Positions 34,761 through 46,438 of a DNA stretch of 64,000 nt are shown piece after piece. The position numbers and the translations under genes were made by a program. Positions within the stretch are counted from its first letter, which is position 1, and every line of letters starts with the position of its first letter. Under the pieces are notes generated by a model. That model was given only the letters and a program-made list of their open reading frames with translations. It made no database searches and was not told the DNA's origin. The stretch spans positions 16,488,403-16,552,402 of the forward strand of contig NC_079898.1 of NCBI RefSeq assembly GCF_024868665.1. The letters run 5' to 3'. This DNA is from Triplophysa rosa. Its lineage: Eukaryota > Chordata > Actinopteri > Cypriniformes > Nemacheilidae.

Positions 34761-37702
34761 TAATAACGTCGATAATAATAAGTTTCAGTAGCATTAGTTG
34801 CCACTTTCTTTCTTGTCTCTCACTGAGTTTCATCTTTTTTATTATCTCACTCCTTTCCTCTCAATTTCTCATTCTTTTACCCAGTAGAGCTGTGACACAA
34901 ATCTCATTTATCTCATTTCCTGTTTGTCTTACAATGCAAATGAATGTGGCTCACTGACTCTGGGTCCCCAATCATTCACCCTCAGAGGCAGAGATGCTCG
35001 CAAAAATCGAATTCTAACTCTTCCACCCTGCAGAAAGACTGAAGATCTGTCAGATAGAGTTTTTGGTTCTCGAGGATTTAATAGTGTAGACATTAAGATT
35101 ATATCAACCTAAATCTCTGCTGGATTACATTAAGATATTACATAATTCATGATCGGTGTGTATTTTACATGTATCTAATGGTTTTCAATTAGCCAAATGT
35201 CTTTTATCTTATCTGTGTGGTCACATATCAATTATACCAGCTTAATGAGGAAACATTTAATTCTAGTGACTTAAATGGATATTAAGGATTAATTCATTGA
35301 TTTTTATTGGTCAGTCACAGCTTTCAGCTTTCAAATATTAAAACTTTGAGGACGTTTCTTTATCGAAATCAGATCAAATATTGGCCTAAAAAATATTGGA
35401 TTTTTTTGTTTGTTTAAATTGAAATGTTGCCTCAGAAATAAACTGAAATACGTTTAAGGCACAAAAATGATAATAATAAACAAAAAATAAAATAAAATAA
35501 AAATAAATTCATCTTATAGAGCAACGTGAAAAAATGAAATAATAACATTTCAAAAGTATATAATGAAATTGCAACAAAAAAACGACAAAAACCTAGAATT
35601 GACATAAAAATTAAAAATCTAAAAATTTAAGCTAATTTTAAATATTAATACAACTAAAAACAAAGATATAATAACTTTGCTTTAAGAACCAATCTTCTGA
35701 TGTGCTAGTTTGATTTAGCCACTCTGTGGACTCTCTTTTCAAATAATATGATGTTTTAATAATTTCAATCATTTTAATTAGTTTGTAAAGAAACAGTCCA
35801 CCCACTTCAGGATTTTTTTAAGACTAACCACTAAAATTTATTTTCTATTATTGCCAGCCTGACCATAGGCCATAGTCTTCTACTAATATTCAAGGTTTTC
35901 TCTTGAGACGAGTCCAGGCCGGGCTCATGAAACTTCATCACCTACATTTGGAATAGGAAGCCCTTAAGGACTGTGGCAAGTGGAATATTTCAATGGCTTC
36001 ACTTCAGTTTGATGCAAAGTGTGAGTGCTTTTTCAATATGCCAGCTGCGAGGCTATTGATATCTTAAGATTTCCCTCTAAATGTGAGTGGGGGTGTGTGG
36101 CGTGCCCTTAAATGTTTAAACCAAGTTAAATAGGCATCACATTAATTATGTACCACAGCTCCTGACAGGGGATTTGAAGGGGCGAGCCGCGAGGCTCAAA
36201 GATGTTAAATATTCAGAAGAGCAAGATTTTGTGCAGCTATTATCTCTGTAATGTCTTTATAAAAGTACATTTACAAATGGAGTTAGTCAGTCATAACAAA
36301 GCTATGATACTGTATTGTACTTTGATCCTATAAACTTACTTACTTTGACAAATAGACATTGCGGGCTACAGGGGTCTTCTGTGGTATGATTTTTTGTTTT
36401 ATGATTCATTTTAAAGTCAAATCTGATAAAATTGTGTAAATATAAATTTAGAAAACTCTTCTAATAATTGTCTTATATCTCCTTTGGTGCATTTTATAGA
36501 TGCAACCGGCTGACAGCTGGTCTTCAAGGGTGTTTACATCTCTCCTCTCTACCACTCAGAAGTAGCGCTAGCAGAAAAGTACGATCAGTTTTCATTTTTT
36601 CATTGCAATTTCTGACATAACTGTATCAGGGGAAAGATCATTCTCAAGGCTTTGGCATATTAAAACTTACATATGGCTTAAGAAGTTCAAGGAGAGCATG
36701 AGTCCTATTATCTTCAGAAGTGTCGCCTTCAAGGTTGCAATATCTGTAATGTGTTGATATTATAATGTGTCTTAATGGTCTAATACACCTCCACCTGACA
36801 TCTTTAAAAGCACTCTGTGGTTGTTAAAGCAGTTTATCTACATGCAATACAATGTTTCACAATTTTTGTCTCATGCAGTGCACATTTAATATAAATGTGC
36901 TTTTCATTGCTGTGAGTTTATACCTTCCTCTGTGTGTGAAGTGCAGAACAGATCCCATGGGCAGAATAAGAAACTAGTCTTATTTTCCGCCTGGCACTCT
37001 GGGAGTTAAACCGTCTGTCAAAACCCCATATTCTCCATGATATTCTCCCGGTATCATGTAATTCATCTCCAGTGTCTCCAGTTCAACTGTGCCGCAGACC
37101 CTCTGCCTCTCATTGCAATTCATGACATCCTCTCTCACTTTTGAGATCTCTCACAAATGAGATTAGCCATGTAGGGTGGCCGCAGTGCTGTGAGGAAAAA
37201 GGAGGCTATACGGCCACCATGACACTATACCACCATGCGTCTGCATGTGCAGCGGGCCTGTCTAGACTCATATTCCACACGGTGCTTATTATTGCACATT
37301 AAGTGATATCATGGAAAATATGAAATCCCTGCTAAACCACTTAAGTGTGTTTGAGTAAACGTGTTTCATATACGTTTGAGTATAATGCCTTACTATTGCT
37401 GTATGAGTGTGTCACTCATATCTATACAGTATAAATGGGTAAAGACTAAAATCTCCAAATCTGTTCAAGATTACTTTAAATTTACATATTTATGACAACA
37501 GAAATACAATTATTAAAATAACGTTTGCAACCTTTCAAAGTTCAAATTTTAAAAAACTGTTAGGCAGGACTTTAGCCCTAACTTCAGTTTATTGACAATA
37601 GATAGAAATCTCTATCAAAAGACAATTGGCTGTAAAGTGGGACTAGACACCGTGTTTAGCTGTAATGTCTCTGGTCAGCAGAGTATTTGAGGTCTCAGCA
37701 GT
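34761..37702. other. Non-coding DNA
   Basis: Very A-rich from 35450 to 35660. No exon was recognised. A GA-rich run follows at 37703. Confidence 0.5.
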
Positions 37703-37722
37703 GATAGAGAGAGAGAGAGAGT
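37703..37722. repeat. (GA)n microsatellite
   Basis: Short GAGAGA run. Confidence 0.85.
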
Positions 37723-38164
37723 AGCAGGGATGAAATGTGTGTAGTCCAGCTGCAGTGTTTATGGGCCAACAGATGGTGAAAGGGGACAGATTATCCTTGC
37801 TAGTCCATGAAGAGGAGGACCTTTCTGTGATGGAGTTTTGGCCGGGTTATGTGATGTATTGTGTCATCAGAAGTAGCCCATTGCATGTGAGTTTTTAGAT
37901 AGATACCAGATAAACCTTCATTTCAAATGTAAGAGCAAAAATAAAAGAGCTAAGAAATCATTTTTTTTCGGGCTGTCAAACAATTAATCGCTGTTAATCA
38001 CATCCAGAATAAAGTTTGTGTTTACATAATATATGTCTGTGTACTGTGCATATTCATTTTGTAATTATATACACATACACATACATGCATATATTTAAGA
38101 AAAAATATAATATTTAAATTATTTAAATGATTGGTAATGTATATATACACATATACACACAGTA

Positions 38165-38380
38165 CAGTCCTATGAATACTAATGCAATGTACTTACTTCA
38201 ATTTTAAATTTTTAATAAATTTGCAAAGCTGTCAGAAATCAGTTTTTTGTTTTGTCATTATTGTGCATGGAGTGTGGATTAATGTAATAATAATAATAAT
38301 TTAAAGTAGTTTAAGATAAGGCAGCAGCATAACAAAATGTGAATAAAATGAAGGGGGATGAATACTTTTGCAAGGCACTG
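38165..38380. mobile_element. 216-bp Tc1-derived end fragment flanked by TA
   Basis: The right side, in reverse complement, begins CAGTGCCTTGCAAAAGTATTC, a terminus widespread among fish Tc1 elements. The left side begins CAGTCCTATGAATAC. TA flanks both sides (38163-38164 and 38381-38382). The interior, 'gctgctgccttatcttaaac' in reverse complement, continues the same Tc1 end, but there is no transposase. It is best read as a deletion derivative that moved or was trapped at TA. Confidence 0.6.
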
Positions 38381-38401
38381 TATATATATATATATATACA
38401 G

Positions 38402-38437
<36 letters not shown>

Positions 38438-38440
38438 ATG
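38381..38440. repeat. (TA)n microsatellite
   Basis: Long TATATA runs interrupted by 'cagta' and 'tgta'. They form the centre of the palindromic MITE. Confidence 0.9.
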
Positions 38441-38545
38441 TATACATGTATGTGTATGTTTTGTGTTTATAATTACAAATTTAATATGCACAGTACACAG
38501 ACATATATCATGTAAACACAAACTTTTAATTGTTTGACATCCCTA

Positions 38546-39000
38546 ATTTTTATAGAATTTTATTATATAATAGTGAAGAAACGTCTTATTTTGGGGAACT
38601 TTGTATAAAATGATACTAGTGACTATTAAAAATATTTTTTATTTGTTTTTTGTCTAATTATTTTATTGCCATTATTTCTCAGTTGTCAGTCTGATTAAGT
38701 TATCATCACTTTTTTCTCACTTATCATTTCCTCACTCTGAGCCTGTCCTCTTCTCACCATCTCTTGTAGTTACAGTTATATTTTACCCAGTGTTTACAGG
38801 CTGGCTTTGCTCTTCTCACGACTTTGGCAGCTGCCTTATAATGCGAGTTTGCGATGACGCAAGCATTCACCTTCTCAACTATCATTCAGTCAAGACAAAC
38901 TCTATCAGTGGCTGTACTGTCCAATCAGAAACGAGAGTTTATTTGTGCAGGAGATGATGTCATAAGGTTATTGACAGCAAGGATGAATGAGTTCCGTTGA
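38546..39000. other. Non-coding DNA
   Basis: No feature recognised. Confidence 0.5.
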
Positions 39001-39273
39001 CTCCCCCGCTGCCTTTCAGAATCTCTGTGTTCTGTTGGCCTGGATCCCAGCCCTGTCCACAGCTTCTTACTGCCCCAGCTGGATGGCCTCTGGTTTGGGC
39101 ACAGGGTAGACAAGGCCCCAGGTGCTCCAGGCTTCATCAATGCCATTCTAGTGGGCCTTCTGAATATAGCGCAGATACATAAACACACATCCACACACAC
39201 ACTCCCCTGTGGCGTTGCCTTCAATTGCCTGACAATTCAGAATGTGCTCAGCTGTTTGCTGGGAATGTTGTGA
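39001..39273 (+). other. GC-rich, ATG-less open frame (candidate exon or relic)
   Basis: This patch is clearly richer in GC than its surroundings and has a 90-codon frame on the + strand without a start codon, stopping with TGA at 39271-39273. It contains residues such as GLDPSPVHSFLLPQLDGLWF and INAILVGLLNIAQ. An acceptor-like 'ctgcctttcag' lies at 39010-39019. The minus strand is also open (38925-39224) with an acceptor (ctatattcag) and a good donor (GGCA|gtaaga) bracketing about 90 bases. The two readings cannot both be real. I recognise neither. It may be an exon, a decayed retrocopy or chance in GC-rich sequence. Confidence 0.3.
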
Positions 39274-39666
39274 GTGTGCATGTGCATTATATAGTTTACG
39301 TGACAAGATCTTCTGTAGGTGTTTACTGTAGAATTCAACACTTTGAAAAGTAAATACAATTGTAGTTTTATGATATGACACTCAACTTTCACACAAATAA
39401 CTTTAATTGGTAAGACCTTATTTTATTACAGGTTATATGGTTGTAAATAATATTCTGTTTCTTGCAAAGGTCAATCATTTTATTTCTAATGACTTTAATA
39501 CATGTAATCAGGAGCCACATAAAATTATAAATAACATAAATTAACAGCACATTTTCATATTTGGGTGAACAATCACTTCAAAGATAATATATTTATTGTA
39601 TTCAGGTCAATATAGTCATAGTAAATTAGACAATTTACACAGATGGGATGAAAAATAATTCACTCA

Positions 39667-39856
39667 AAAAATGCTGGGTTCTTTTCAACACAGCTTTGGA
39701 TCATAAAGGAACGGACCATTGGGTTACAAAATTAAGCTACGCTGGGTTGTTTGGGTCAAATATAAGAAATTGTTAACTGAACGGTTGTTTTGTCCCTTTT
39801 GACCCAATGCTGGTCAGCGCTAGATGCCGCTAATTTGCATACACTGGACCTTTAGT
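39667..39856. repeat. Two abutting short repeat fragments
   Basis: 'atgctgggtt...' at 39670 and 'tgacccaatgctgg' at 39799-39812 are inverted ends of a small repeat with ACCCAGCATTGGGTC-type termini. Directly after it, 'gctagatgccgctaa' and 'catacactggacctttag' (39820-39856) repeat the MITE end also seen at 17285-17322. Confidence 0.45.
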
Positions 39857-40857
39857 GTGACCTACTGTATTCAACTCATTTTTTCAACTCATTCTAGATT
39901 CTACTGTAATTTCTCTTTCTAATGTAATTTGTTGAGTCATATCAGTGTAGGATTCAAAGATAATATCATGTCCATTTATTGTAGTTGTTGCAGCTAAATT
40001 GCTTAATTGTTGTTTTGTGTTAAGATGTCACATCAAACAGGTTCAGGAATTTCTTATCTTTGTGACAGGATTTATGAACATGTTCATTTGTTTGATGGTA
40101 ACAGCTAAATTAAGTGTATGAACTTGGTCATTGTACATGTGGAGTGCATTGATAAGAGTCGTAACATCTCGCAGTGCTGTTATTATCAATCCACATAATT
40201 ACAGAGATGTGTGCTTGCTGATCGCTTTGTCAAGCGGGTAATCTGAAAATGAAAAGGTAATGAAAGCCAGGGCTAATATGCCACATATCTGTGTCTGTCC
40301 ATCCGGTGGGATACGCAACAATATATTACAGTTTGGTTAAAGATGGTGTAGATATTAAAGGACAAGGAGGATAGAGGAATAACAAGACGCGTTATTAAAA
40401 ACAGGTAGATACAGAAAACTGAATCAGTTGACCTTGAGGTAAGAAAAAAGCTAAATGTTTGGATATGTTAGTGGTTGAAAGTATGAGTAGTGCATGTTTA
40501 AATAAAGCTGATGCTATATAGGATGTTCTGGTTGATTTCTATTTGGTTACTTAAGTTTATTCCTAAGCATTATGTGTTTGTTAAATCCGTAAAGATATTT
40601 ATAAGCAATAAACAAGATACTTTGTGTCCACACAAAGTACAGTATCTCTTTAAATAGCAAGCTTTATTGACAATGTAGGCATTTTGCTTTTAATATGAAA
40701 GGATTTTGAGCAAAGTTTATCTGTGACACGTCAGCCAGATGTGACATTACATTATCAGTGATTCTGTGATGCTGAGAGACAGAAATAGGTATTAAGACAG
40801 GAAATCAATGGCAGTTCCATCTGAAACTATCACTCAAACTGATATTAAATATTTATT
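39857..40857. other. Non-coding DNA
   Basis: No feature recognised before the Tc1 element. Confidence 0.55.
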
Positions 40858-40859
40858 TA

Positions 40860-41072
40860 CAAAACCTGATTCCAAAAAAGTTGGGACACTGTACAAATTG
40901 TGAATAAAAAAGGAATGCAATAATTTACGAATCTCATAAACTTATATTTTATTCACAATAGAATATAGATAACATATCAAATGTTGAAAGTGAGACATTT
41001 TGAAATGTCATGCCAAATATTGGCTAATTTTGGATTTCATGAGAGCTACACATTCCAAAAAAGTTGGGACAG
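40860..41072. repeat. Left terminal inverted repeat of Tc1 copy 1 (IR/DR)
   Basis: Outer and inner 'ccaaaaaagttgggaca' motifs lie about 184 bases apart. The arm is matched by 42245-42455 on the other strand. Confidence 0.9.
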
Positions 41073-41212
41073 GTAGCAATAAGAGGCCGGAAAAGTTAAA
41101 TGTACATATAAGGAACAGCTGGAGGACCAATTTGCAACTTATTAGGTCAATTGGCAACATGATTGGGTATAAAAAGAGCCTCTCAGAGTGGCAGTGTCTC
41201 TCAGAAGTCAAG

Positions 41213-42235
41213 ATGGGCAGAGGATCACCAATTCCCCCAATGCTGCAGCGAAAAATAGTGGAGCAATATCAGAAAGGAGTTTCTCAGAGAAAAATTGCAA
41301 AGAGTTTGAAGTTATCATCATCTACAGTGCATAATATCATCCAAAGATTCAGAGAATCTGGAACAATCTCTGTGCGTAAGGGTCAAGGCCGGAAAACCAT
41401 ACTGGATGCCCGTGATCTTCGGGCCCTTAGACGGCACTGCATCACATACAGGAATGCTACTGTAATGGAAATCACAACATGGGCTCAGGAATACTTCCAG
41501 AAAACATTGTCGGTGAACACAATCCACCGTGCCATTCGCCGTTGCCGGCTAAAACTCTATAGGTCAAAAAAGAAGCCATATCTAAACATGATCCAGAAGC
41601 GCAGGCGTTTTCTCTGGGCCAAGGCTCATTTAAAATGGACTGTGGCAAAGTGGAAAACTGTTCTGTGGTCAGACGAATCAAAATTTGAAGTTCTTTTTGG
41701 AAAACTGGGACGCCATGTCATCCGGACTAAAGAGGACAAGGACAACCCAAGTTGTTATCAGCGCTCAGTTCAGAAGCCTGCATCTCTGATGGTATGGGGT
41801 TGCATGAGTGCGTGTGGCATGGGCAGCTTACACATCTGGAAAGGCACCATCAATGCTGAAAGGTAGATCCAAGTTCTAGAACAACATATGCTCCCATCCA
41901 GACGTCGTCTCTTTCAGGGAAGACCTTGCATTTTCCAACATGACAATGCCAGACCACATACTGCATCAATTACAACATCATGGCTGCGTAGAAGAAGGAT
42001 CCGGGTACTGAAATGGCCAGCCTGCAGTCCAGATCTTTCACCCATAGAAAACATTTGGCGCATCATAAAGAGGAAGATGCGACAAAGAAGACCTAAGACA
42101 GTCGAGCAACTAGAAGCCTGTATTAGACAAGAATGGGACAACATTCCTATTCCTAAACTTGAGCAACTTGTCTCCTCAGTCCCCAGACGTTTGCAGACGG
42201 TTATAAAAAGAAGAGGGGATGCCACACAGTGGTAA
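41213..42235 (+). pseudogene. Tc1-like transposase, one in-frame stop
   Basis: From the ATG at 41213 the frame is 340 codons long, the usual Tc1 transposase length. A single TAG at 41864-41866 (codon 218) interrupts it. Residues 1-60 form the first helix-turn-helix of the paired-like DNA-binding region (QRKIAKSLKLSSSTVHNIIQ), a GRKT hinge follows at about 59-62, and a second helix-turn-helix spans about 65-115. The catalytic triad is D154 (WSDESKF), D244 (QHDNARPH) and E279 (SPIENIW), with 34 residues between the last two, so the D-D34-E signature is complete. The reading frame before and after the stop is the same, so no indel is needed to explain it. A longer open frame upstream to 41000 lies in the inverted repeat and is not part of the protein. 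The truncated product would lack two catalytic residues. Confidence 0.97.
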
Positions 42236-42244
42236 ACATGGCCT

Positions 42245-42455
42245 TGTCCCAACTTTTTTGAGATGTGTTGATGCCATGAAATTTAAAATCAACTTATTTT
42301 TCCCTTAAAATGATACATTCTCTCAGTTTAAACATATGATATGTCATCTATGTTGTATTCTGAATAAAATATTGAAATTTGAAACTTCCACATCATTGCA
42401 TTCTGTTTTTATTCACAATTTGTACAGTGTCCCAACTTTTTTGGAATCGGGTTTG
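42245..42455. repeat. Right terminal inverted repeat of Tc1 copy 1 (IR/DR)
   Basis: The inverse of the left arm, with 'tgtcccaacttttttg' at 42245-42260 and again at 42428-42443. Confidence 0.9.
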
Positions 42456-43287
42456 TAAATATACAGTATATATGACTTTCTACTTTTATTCCTGCTAATT
42501 GTATGAGTCAACTTGATGGCAAATATTTGAATGTGTCTGAAGTCTTGAAAGTCGTGACATCTTTAAATCTGGTTTTATGAAACTTGACTTTTAAGTGTTT
42601 TTTCTACCTGAAGTGAGCACTATTCTGCTAAATGTTTTTTTTTATGAGAAATATTTAGGTTAGCATTTCTGACTCTTTGCAGATTTTGGTAGCTTGGTAA
42701 ATCGAAGTATCGGAGACATAATCGAAATCTCTTCCAAAATTCTAGAAGAAAACCTAAAAAGCAGGAGTTTAAATCTGCTCTTTGTTGACTCTTATTAAAG
42801 GAGAACTAATTAAGATCTTCAAGTGATCTCATTTGTCACTGTCTTCCAAACAAAAAAAACGTTGTTTGCTTCTGCAAAAGGCCTGCAAAGATTTGATGCA
42901 GTAAACATTTGCGCTTAAATGCAGTTAGGGGACATAAGACCCTTTTATGAGAACATGAACGGTTGTCTTGGATTCCAGAACTGAAGTGATGGTGCACATG
43001 TCACCATGGAGACGATTCTCTAAGGAGCTGTGACAGTGTCCCCTTGTATAAGCCCTCCTCCTTTTCACACTCACAAGGGCTGTCGCTACCCATAATCCCC
43101 TGTGACAATCAGCACCTGACACACTTACACACCCACATATACATTTTACCTGTAAAAACAACAGATTATTTAGTGTTCATTACAATACCTAGACAGTCCT
43201 GTATATCACAAAACCTTCTGGGATTCAGACATCAGTCTGCTGTCAATATGAAGCTATCCTCACCACTAGTCAAATGCATTTTCTTAT
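42456..43287. other. Non-coding DNA
   Basis: No feature recognised. Confidence 0.55.
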
Positions 43288-44400
43288 TTAAAGAGTAAGT
43301 AGCATATGATTTTTAAGGTCCTACTTTGGTTTATGGAGTGTCCAACAACAAGTTTATGTACATACAAGGTGTAAAAACACTATTATGTCGTAATAATAGG
43401 CAGTTATTCTTACCATACTTCTTGTCTGACTCTCAAATGATTCATTCCGCGATTCATCCGTCTAGTCCCCTCCTATCTGCTAGCCTAGTGTCATGTGATT
43501 GGTCAGATGGTGTAGTCTGTTGTGATTGGTCAAATGCGTTCATCATGTGTCTTGGACTAGTTGACACGACATACAATGTACGGTGTTCGTATCTTCAGAT
43601 GTTATTACAAGATAGTACTCGACTCAGTTTTTGAAATAAATACTTTGAGAGTTAATAGATTGAACAATTAAATTAGCCGAGTTAATAGCAAGATAAACAA
43701 ACTGTAATACCCCAGAAATAACGGTACATGCTAATGATAGCGTTATATGCATTAGCTAAACACAGACATAAGGTACACAAATATTTCTTGAAGTTAAGAC
43801 AAAAATAAATAGACACACTTACAGGTTGTGATTCGGTGGAGCTAACAGGTCCAAATAAGGTTGGTATTGCCCCCTCTTTCAAGGATAGTCGTTTCACATA
43901 TCCTGCAGTGAACGCGCCAAGATTATTGAAGCAATCTTCGGTGAAATGACGCGCGCACAGTAAAACCCTGGGGTTATACTTTTGGTATCGTTTGAAAAAT
44001 GAATTGTAACCATTGTTCCCTCAAAAGTTCTTCCTTTGGTAGTTGAAATGAGACGGACTTAGTTTCACAGCGTAGAACACGGGTTCTAGACATGATACAC
44101 ACGCATCACGAACGAGCGACAGTGTCTTGGGGAGGAGACTAGTGAAGTTTTCGCGGCAGTCCCAGCAAAACGTAGGCGAGGACTATGTCTAGTGACGTAG
44201 ATATGCGGCGGTTAGAGACCCGGACTAGCTCATGTCTTGTTTGCACGATTCAGAGTCGACTCCCATTTTTACAAGCCAATAACTTTGTTATTTATTCACC
44301 TTCGAACTTACAACTTGGCAGACAGCTTACTTTCAAACATGACAACATAACACACTGCATGAAATGTAATTTTCATGATCTCATGCTACTTACTCTTTAC
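43288..44400. mobile_element. 1.1-kb TTAA-type element
   Basis: The left end is TTAAAGAGTAAGTAGCAT and the right end is ATGCTACTTACTCTTTAC, so the termini are inverted repeats. The right TTAA has become TTAC. The interior holds 'gattggtca' repeats and GC-richer sequence (43900-44260) but no intact frame. The right boundary coincides with the left boundary of the neighbouring MITE. A Kolobok- or piggyBac-type origin is possible from the TTAA target. Confidence 0.7.
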
Positions 44401-44596
44401 GGGTGAGTTCACCCAAAAACTAAAATTATGACATCATATACACACCCTCGTGTCATTTCAAACCTGTGTGACTTTCTTTGTCCTGCAGAACACAAAAGAA
44501 GATATTTTGACGAACATTGGTGCTCCCACAACACTACAGCTCCATTGACTTCCATTGTAAAGACAAATTTCATTTTTGGGTGAACTACCCTTTTAA
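44397..44596. mobile_element. TTAA-flanked MITE (copy 5)
   Basis: The left end TTACGGGTGAGTTCACCC is a changed form of the family end TTAAAGGGATAGTTCACCC. The right end is GGGTGAACTACCCTTTTAA. The body has the typical 'cacaaaagaagatattttgacgaa' and 'ccattgacttccattg' words. It shares its first four bases with the element before it. Confidence 0.8.
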
Positions 44597-45686
44597 GAAC
44601 ATTTTTTTATTTTTATTTCATATTGTATTGTTTTCTGAAATAGGCAATTAAAATATATATTTTATTTTCATTTTTAAGATAAAGTCATAATATTTGGTAT
44701 GTACTGTAACCTGATAATCCATGTCATTCAAGGTGTGTTTGGGCATGGTCTAAAGAGCACTGGGCATGCACTGTAAGTGACCTACATAAATCTTAAATAT
44801 TGTTTTTTCATTTAAATATCAAAACATGTCTTTACTCAAACATTCCTGTTTTCATTAACTAAATAAAGACCAAAAAATGTATGTTTGCCTTTTCTGCAAC
44901 ACATTCCTCTGGCGTGGCTTTAAATCCGGGCAGAATGCAACCAGAGAACTGCTGCATTTCTCCAGCTCAGCATTTCATAACTATTTATTTGTCTTTGAAC
45001 AGCACTGCATTTTTAAGTCTTCATTTTCCTGCCAGCTCTCTCTCTCTCTGGAACTGAGCAGGCCAGTTCCACATCCACCCACATTATTGTATTGATTGGT
45101 GTAAATATTAGGATGCAGTTTTTAATGAAAATGCATGTAAGAGAGCGAGTGAGCGTGCTAGAGAGAGTATTTATAGGCCTCTGGTTCCTCTTCGTCTGAT
45201 GTTTGTGTTGATGGATTAGGTGTATTTTGGTCAGGCAGGCATTCGGGCCGCTCTCAGCAGGATCCCAACGTGTGCTGCATTGCAGTGAAAAGCGTAGAGC
45301 AGACATTAGGACTCAGTGTTTGTGTGCGTGTTCTGTTCCCTTGACAATAATACATCTTAATCAGAGCACACACTGCTGCACTTTGCTCCTTACCTTCTGC
45401 CTGATATACTTCCCTACTGACCATAGTAGAGCAGGGCACACACATTCATATACTGTATTTTCAGTACTTAAACACATTATACTGTAGATGTTCTCTGCTC
45501 ATGTGTGCACCTACTGGTGTGGGAGAGAAATGTGTACTGAAAACAGCACTATAAAGGTCATTTACAAAAAAATTTTTTGTAAATTAAAATATTAAGCAAA
45601 TATGACTTTAAAATGTTAAATAAAAGTTGATATAGTTTCGTTACTTGGTGAATGCACTGAGAAGGTTCATTTTGTTTCGTTTTTTT
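44597..45686. other. Non-coding DNA
   Basis: No feature recognised. Confidence 0.55.
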
Positions 45687-46343
45687 TGTGACCCTGGACC
45701 ACAAAACCAGTCTTAAGTGGCATAGGAATATTTGTGGCAAAAGCCAACGAAACATTGTATGGTTTAAAGTTATAGATTTTTCTTTTATGCCAAAAATCAG
45801 TAGGATATTAAGTAAACATCATGTTCCATGAAGATATTTAGTACATTTCCTATACCGTAAATATATAAAAACGTTATTTTTGTGAGTGGATGCAGCAAAA
45901 TCGCTAACAAAAATGGCCAGAAACACACTTACAAACTTCACTGATACCCGCTCTTTGAGAATTAAGTTTTGTATCTATGTAAAGCTTAGAATTTCTGCTT
46001 TCGGGCTCATCTACTCTTCACAACGCCATTACAGCGGTAAGCCAATAGAGAGCGGTAAAACAAACCTGTTTCTTCTTAGCATCGGGCTGCTACAGCGCCT
46101 CTGAAAGACAACTTTAAAGGCGATTTTCTCAATATTTCGATTTTTTTGCACCCTCAGATTCCAAAGTTTTAAATAGTTGTATCTCACCAAATATTGTCCC
46201 ATCCTTACAGAGCTTACATCAATGGAAAGCTAAGCTTATTTATTCAATTGTATTCTTATTTATTAATCAGCTTTCAGACGATGTATACATCTCAATTTGG
46301 AAAAAACAGACCCATAAGACTGGTTTTGTTGTCCAGGGTCACA
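45687..46343 (+). mobile_element. 'TGTGACCCTGG' TIR element, long copy
   Basis: The ends are TGTGACCCTGGACCACAAAACC and GGTTTTGTTGTCCAGGGTCACA. The 657-bp interior includes all of the short copy at 29907-30270, in reverse orientation, plus about 200 bases missing there ('gccattacagcggtaag' region). It has no transposase. The flanking T-runs hide any target duplication. Confidence 0.8.
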
Positions 46344-46438
46344 TTTAGTTTTCGGCCTGACTTGATATATACACTATTTCCTGTTAAAACAGAAAGTTTG
46401 GATAAAACATACAGTAAAATAAATATTGAACAAGTCAC

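Larger units (their letters stand above)
37973..38545. mobile_element. Palindromic MITE ('gctgtcaaacaattaa' ends) with TA-rich core
   Basis: The left arm (37973-38105) contains 'gctgtcaaacaattaatcgc', 'aaagtttgtgtttacat' and 'atatgtctgtgtactgtgca'. The right arm (about 38435-38545) is the reverse complement of the same words, ending 'ttaattgtttgacatcc'. The TA-rich core (38380-38440) is a microsatellite. A Tc1-end fragment is inserted between the arms at 38165-38380. This is a fold-back repeat family I know from cyprinid genomes. It does not code. Confidence 0.75.
40860..42455 (+). mobile_element. Tc1-like transposon, copy 1 (1596 bp)
   Basis: The ends are CAAAACCTGATTCCAAAAAA and its near-exact inverse, each flanked by TA (40858-40859 and 42456-42457), the Tc1/mariner target duplication. 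The terminal inverted repeats are about 210 bp long. Each holds two direct copies of the presumed transposase-binding motif TTCCAAAAAAGTTGGGACA: outer at 40870 and 42428, inner at 41053 and about 42245. This is the IR/DR arrangement of fish Tc1 elements. Arms and transposase are well preserved, so the copy is fairly young. Confidence 0.97.

Noticed and set aside
41000..41212. N-terminal extension of the Tc1 transposase frame
   Set aside because: It lies in the terminal inverted repeat. The family start is the ATG at 41213, which gives the standard 340 codons.
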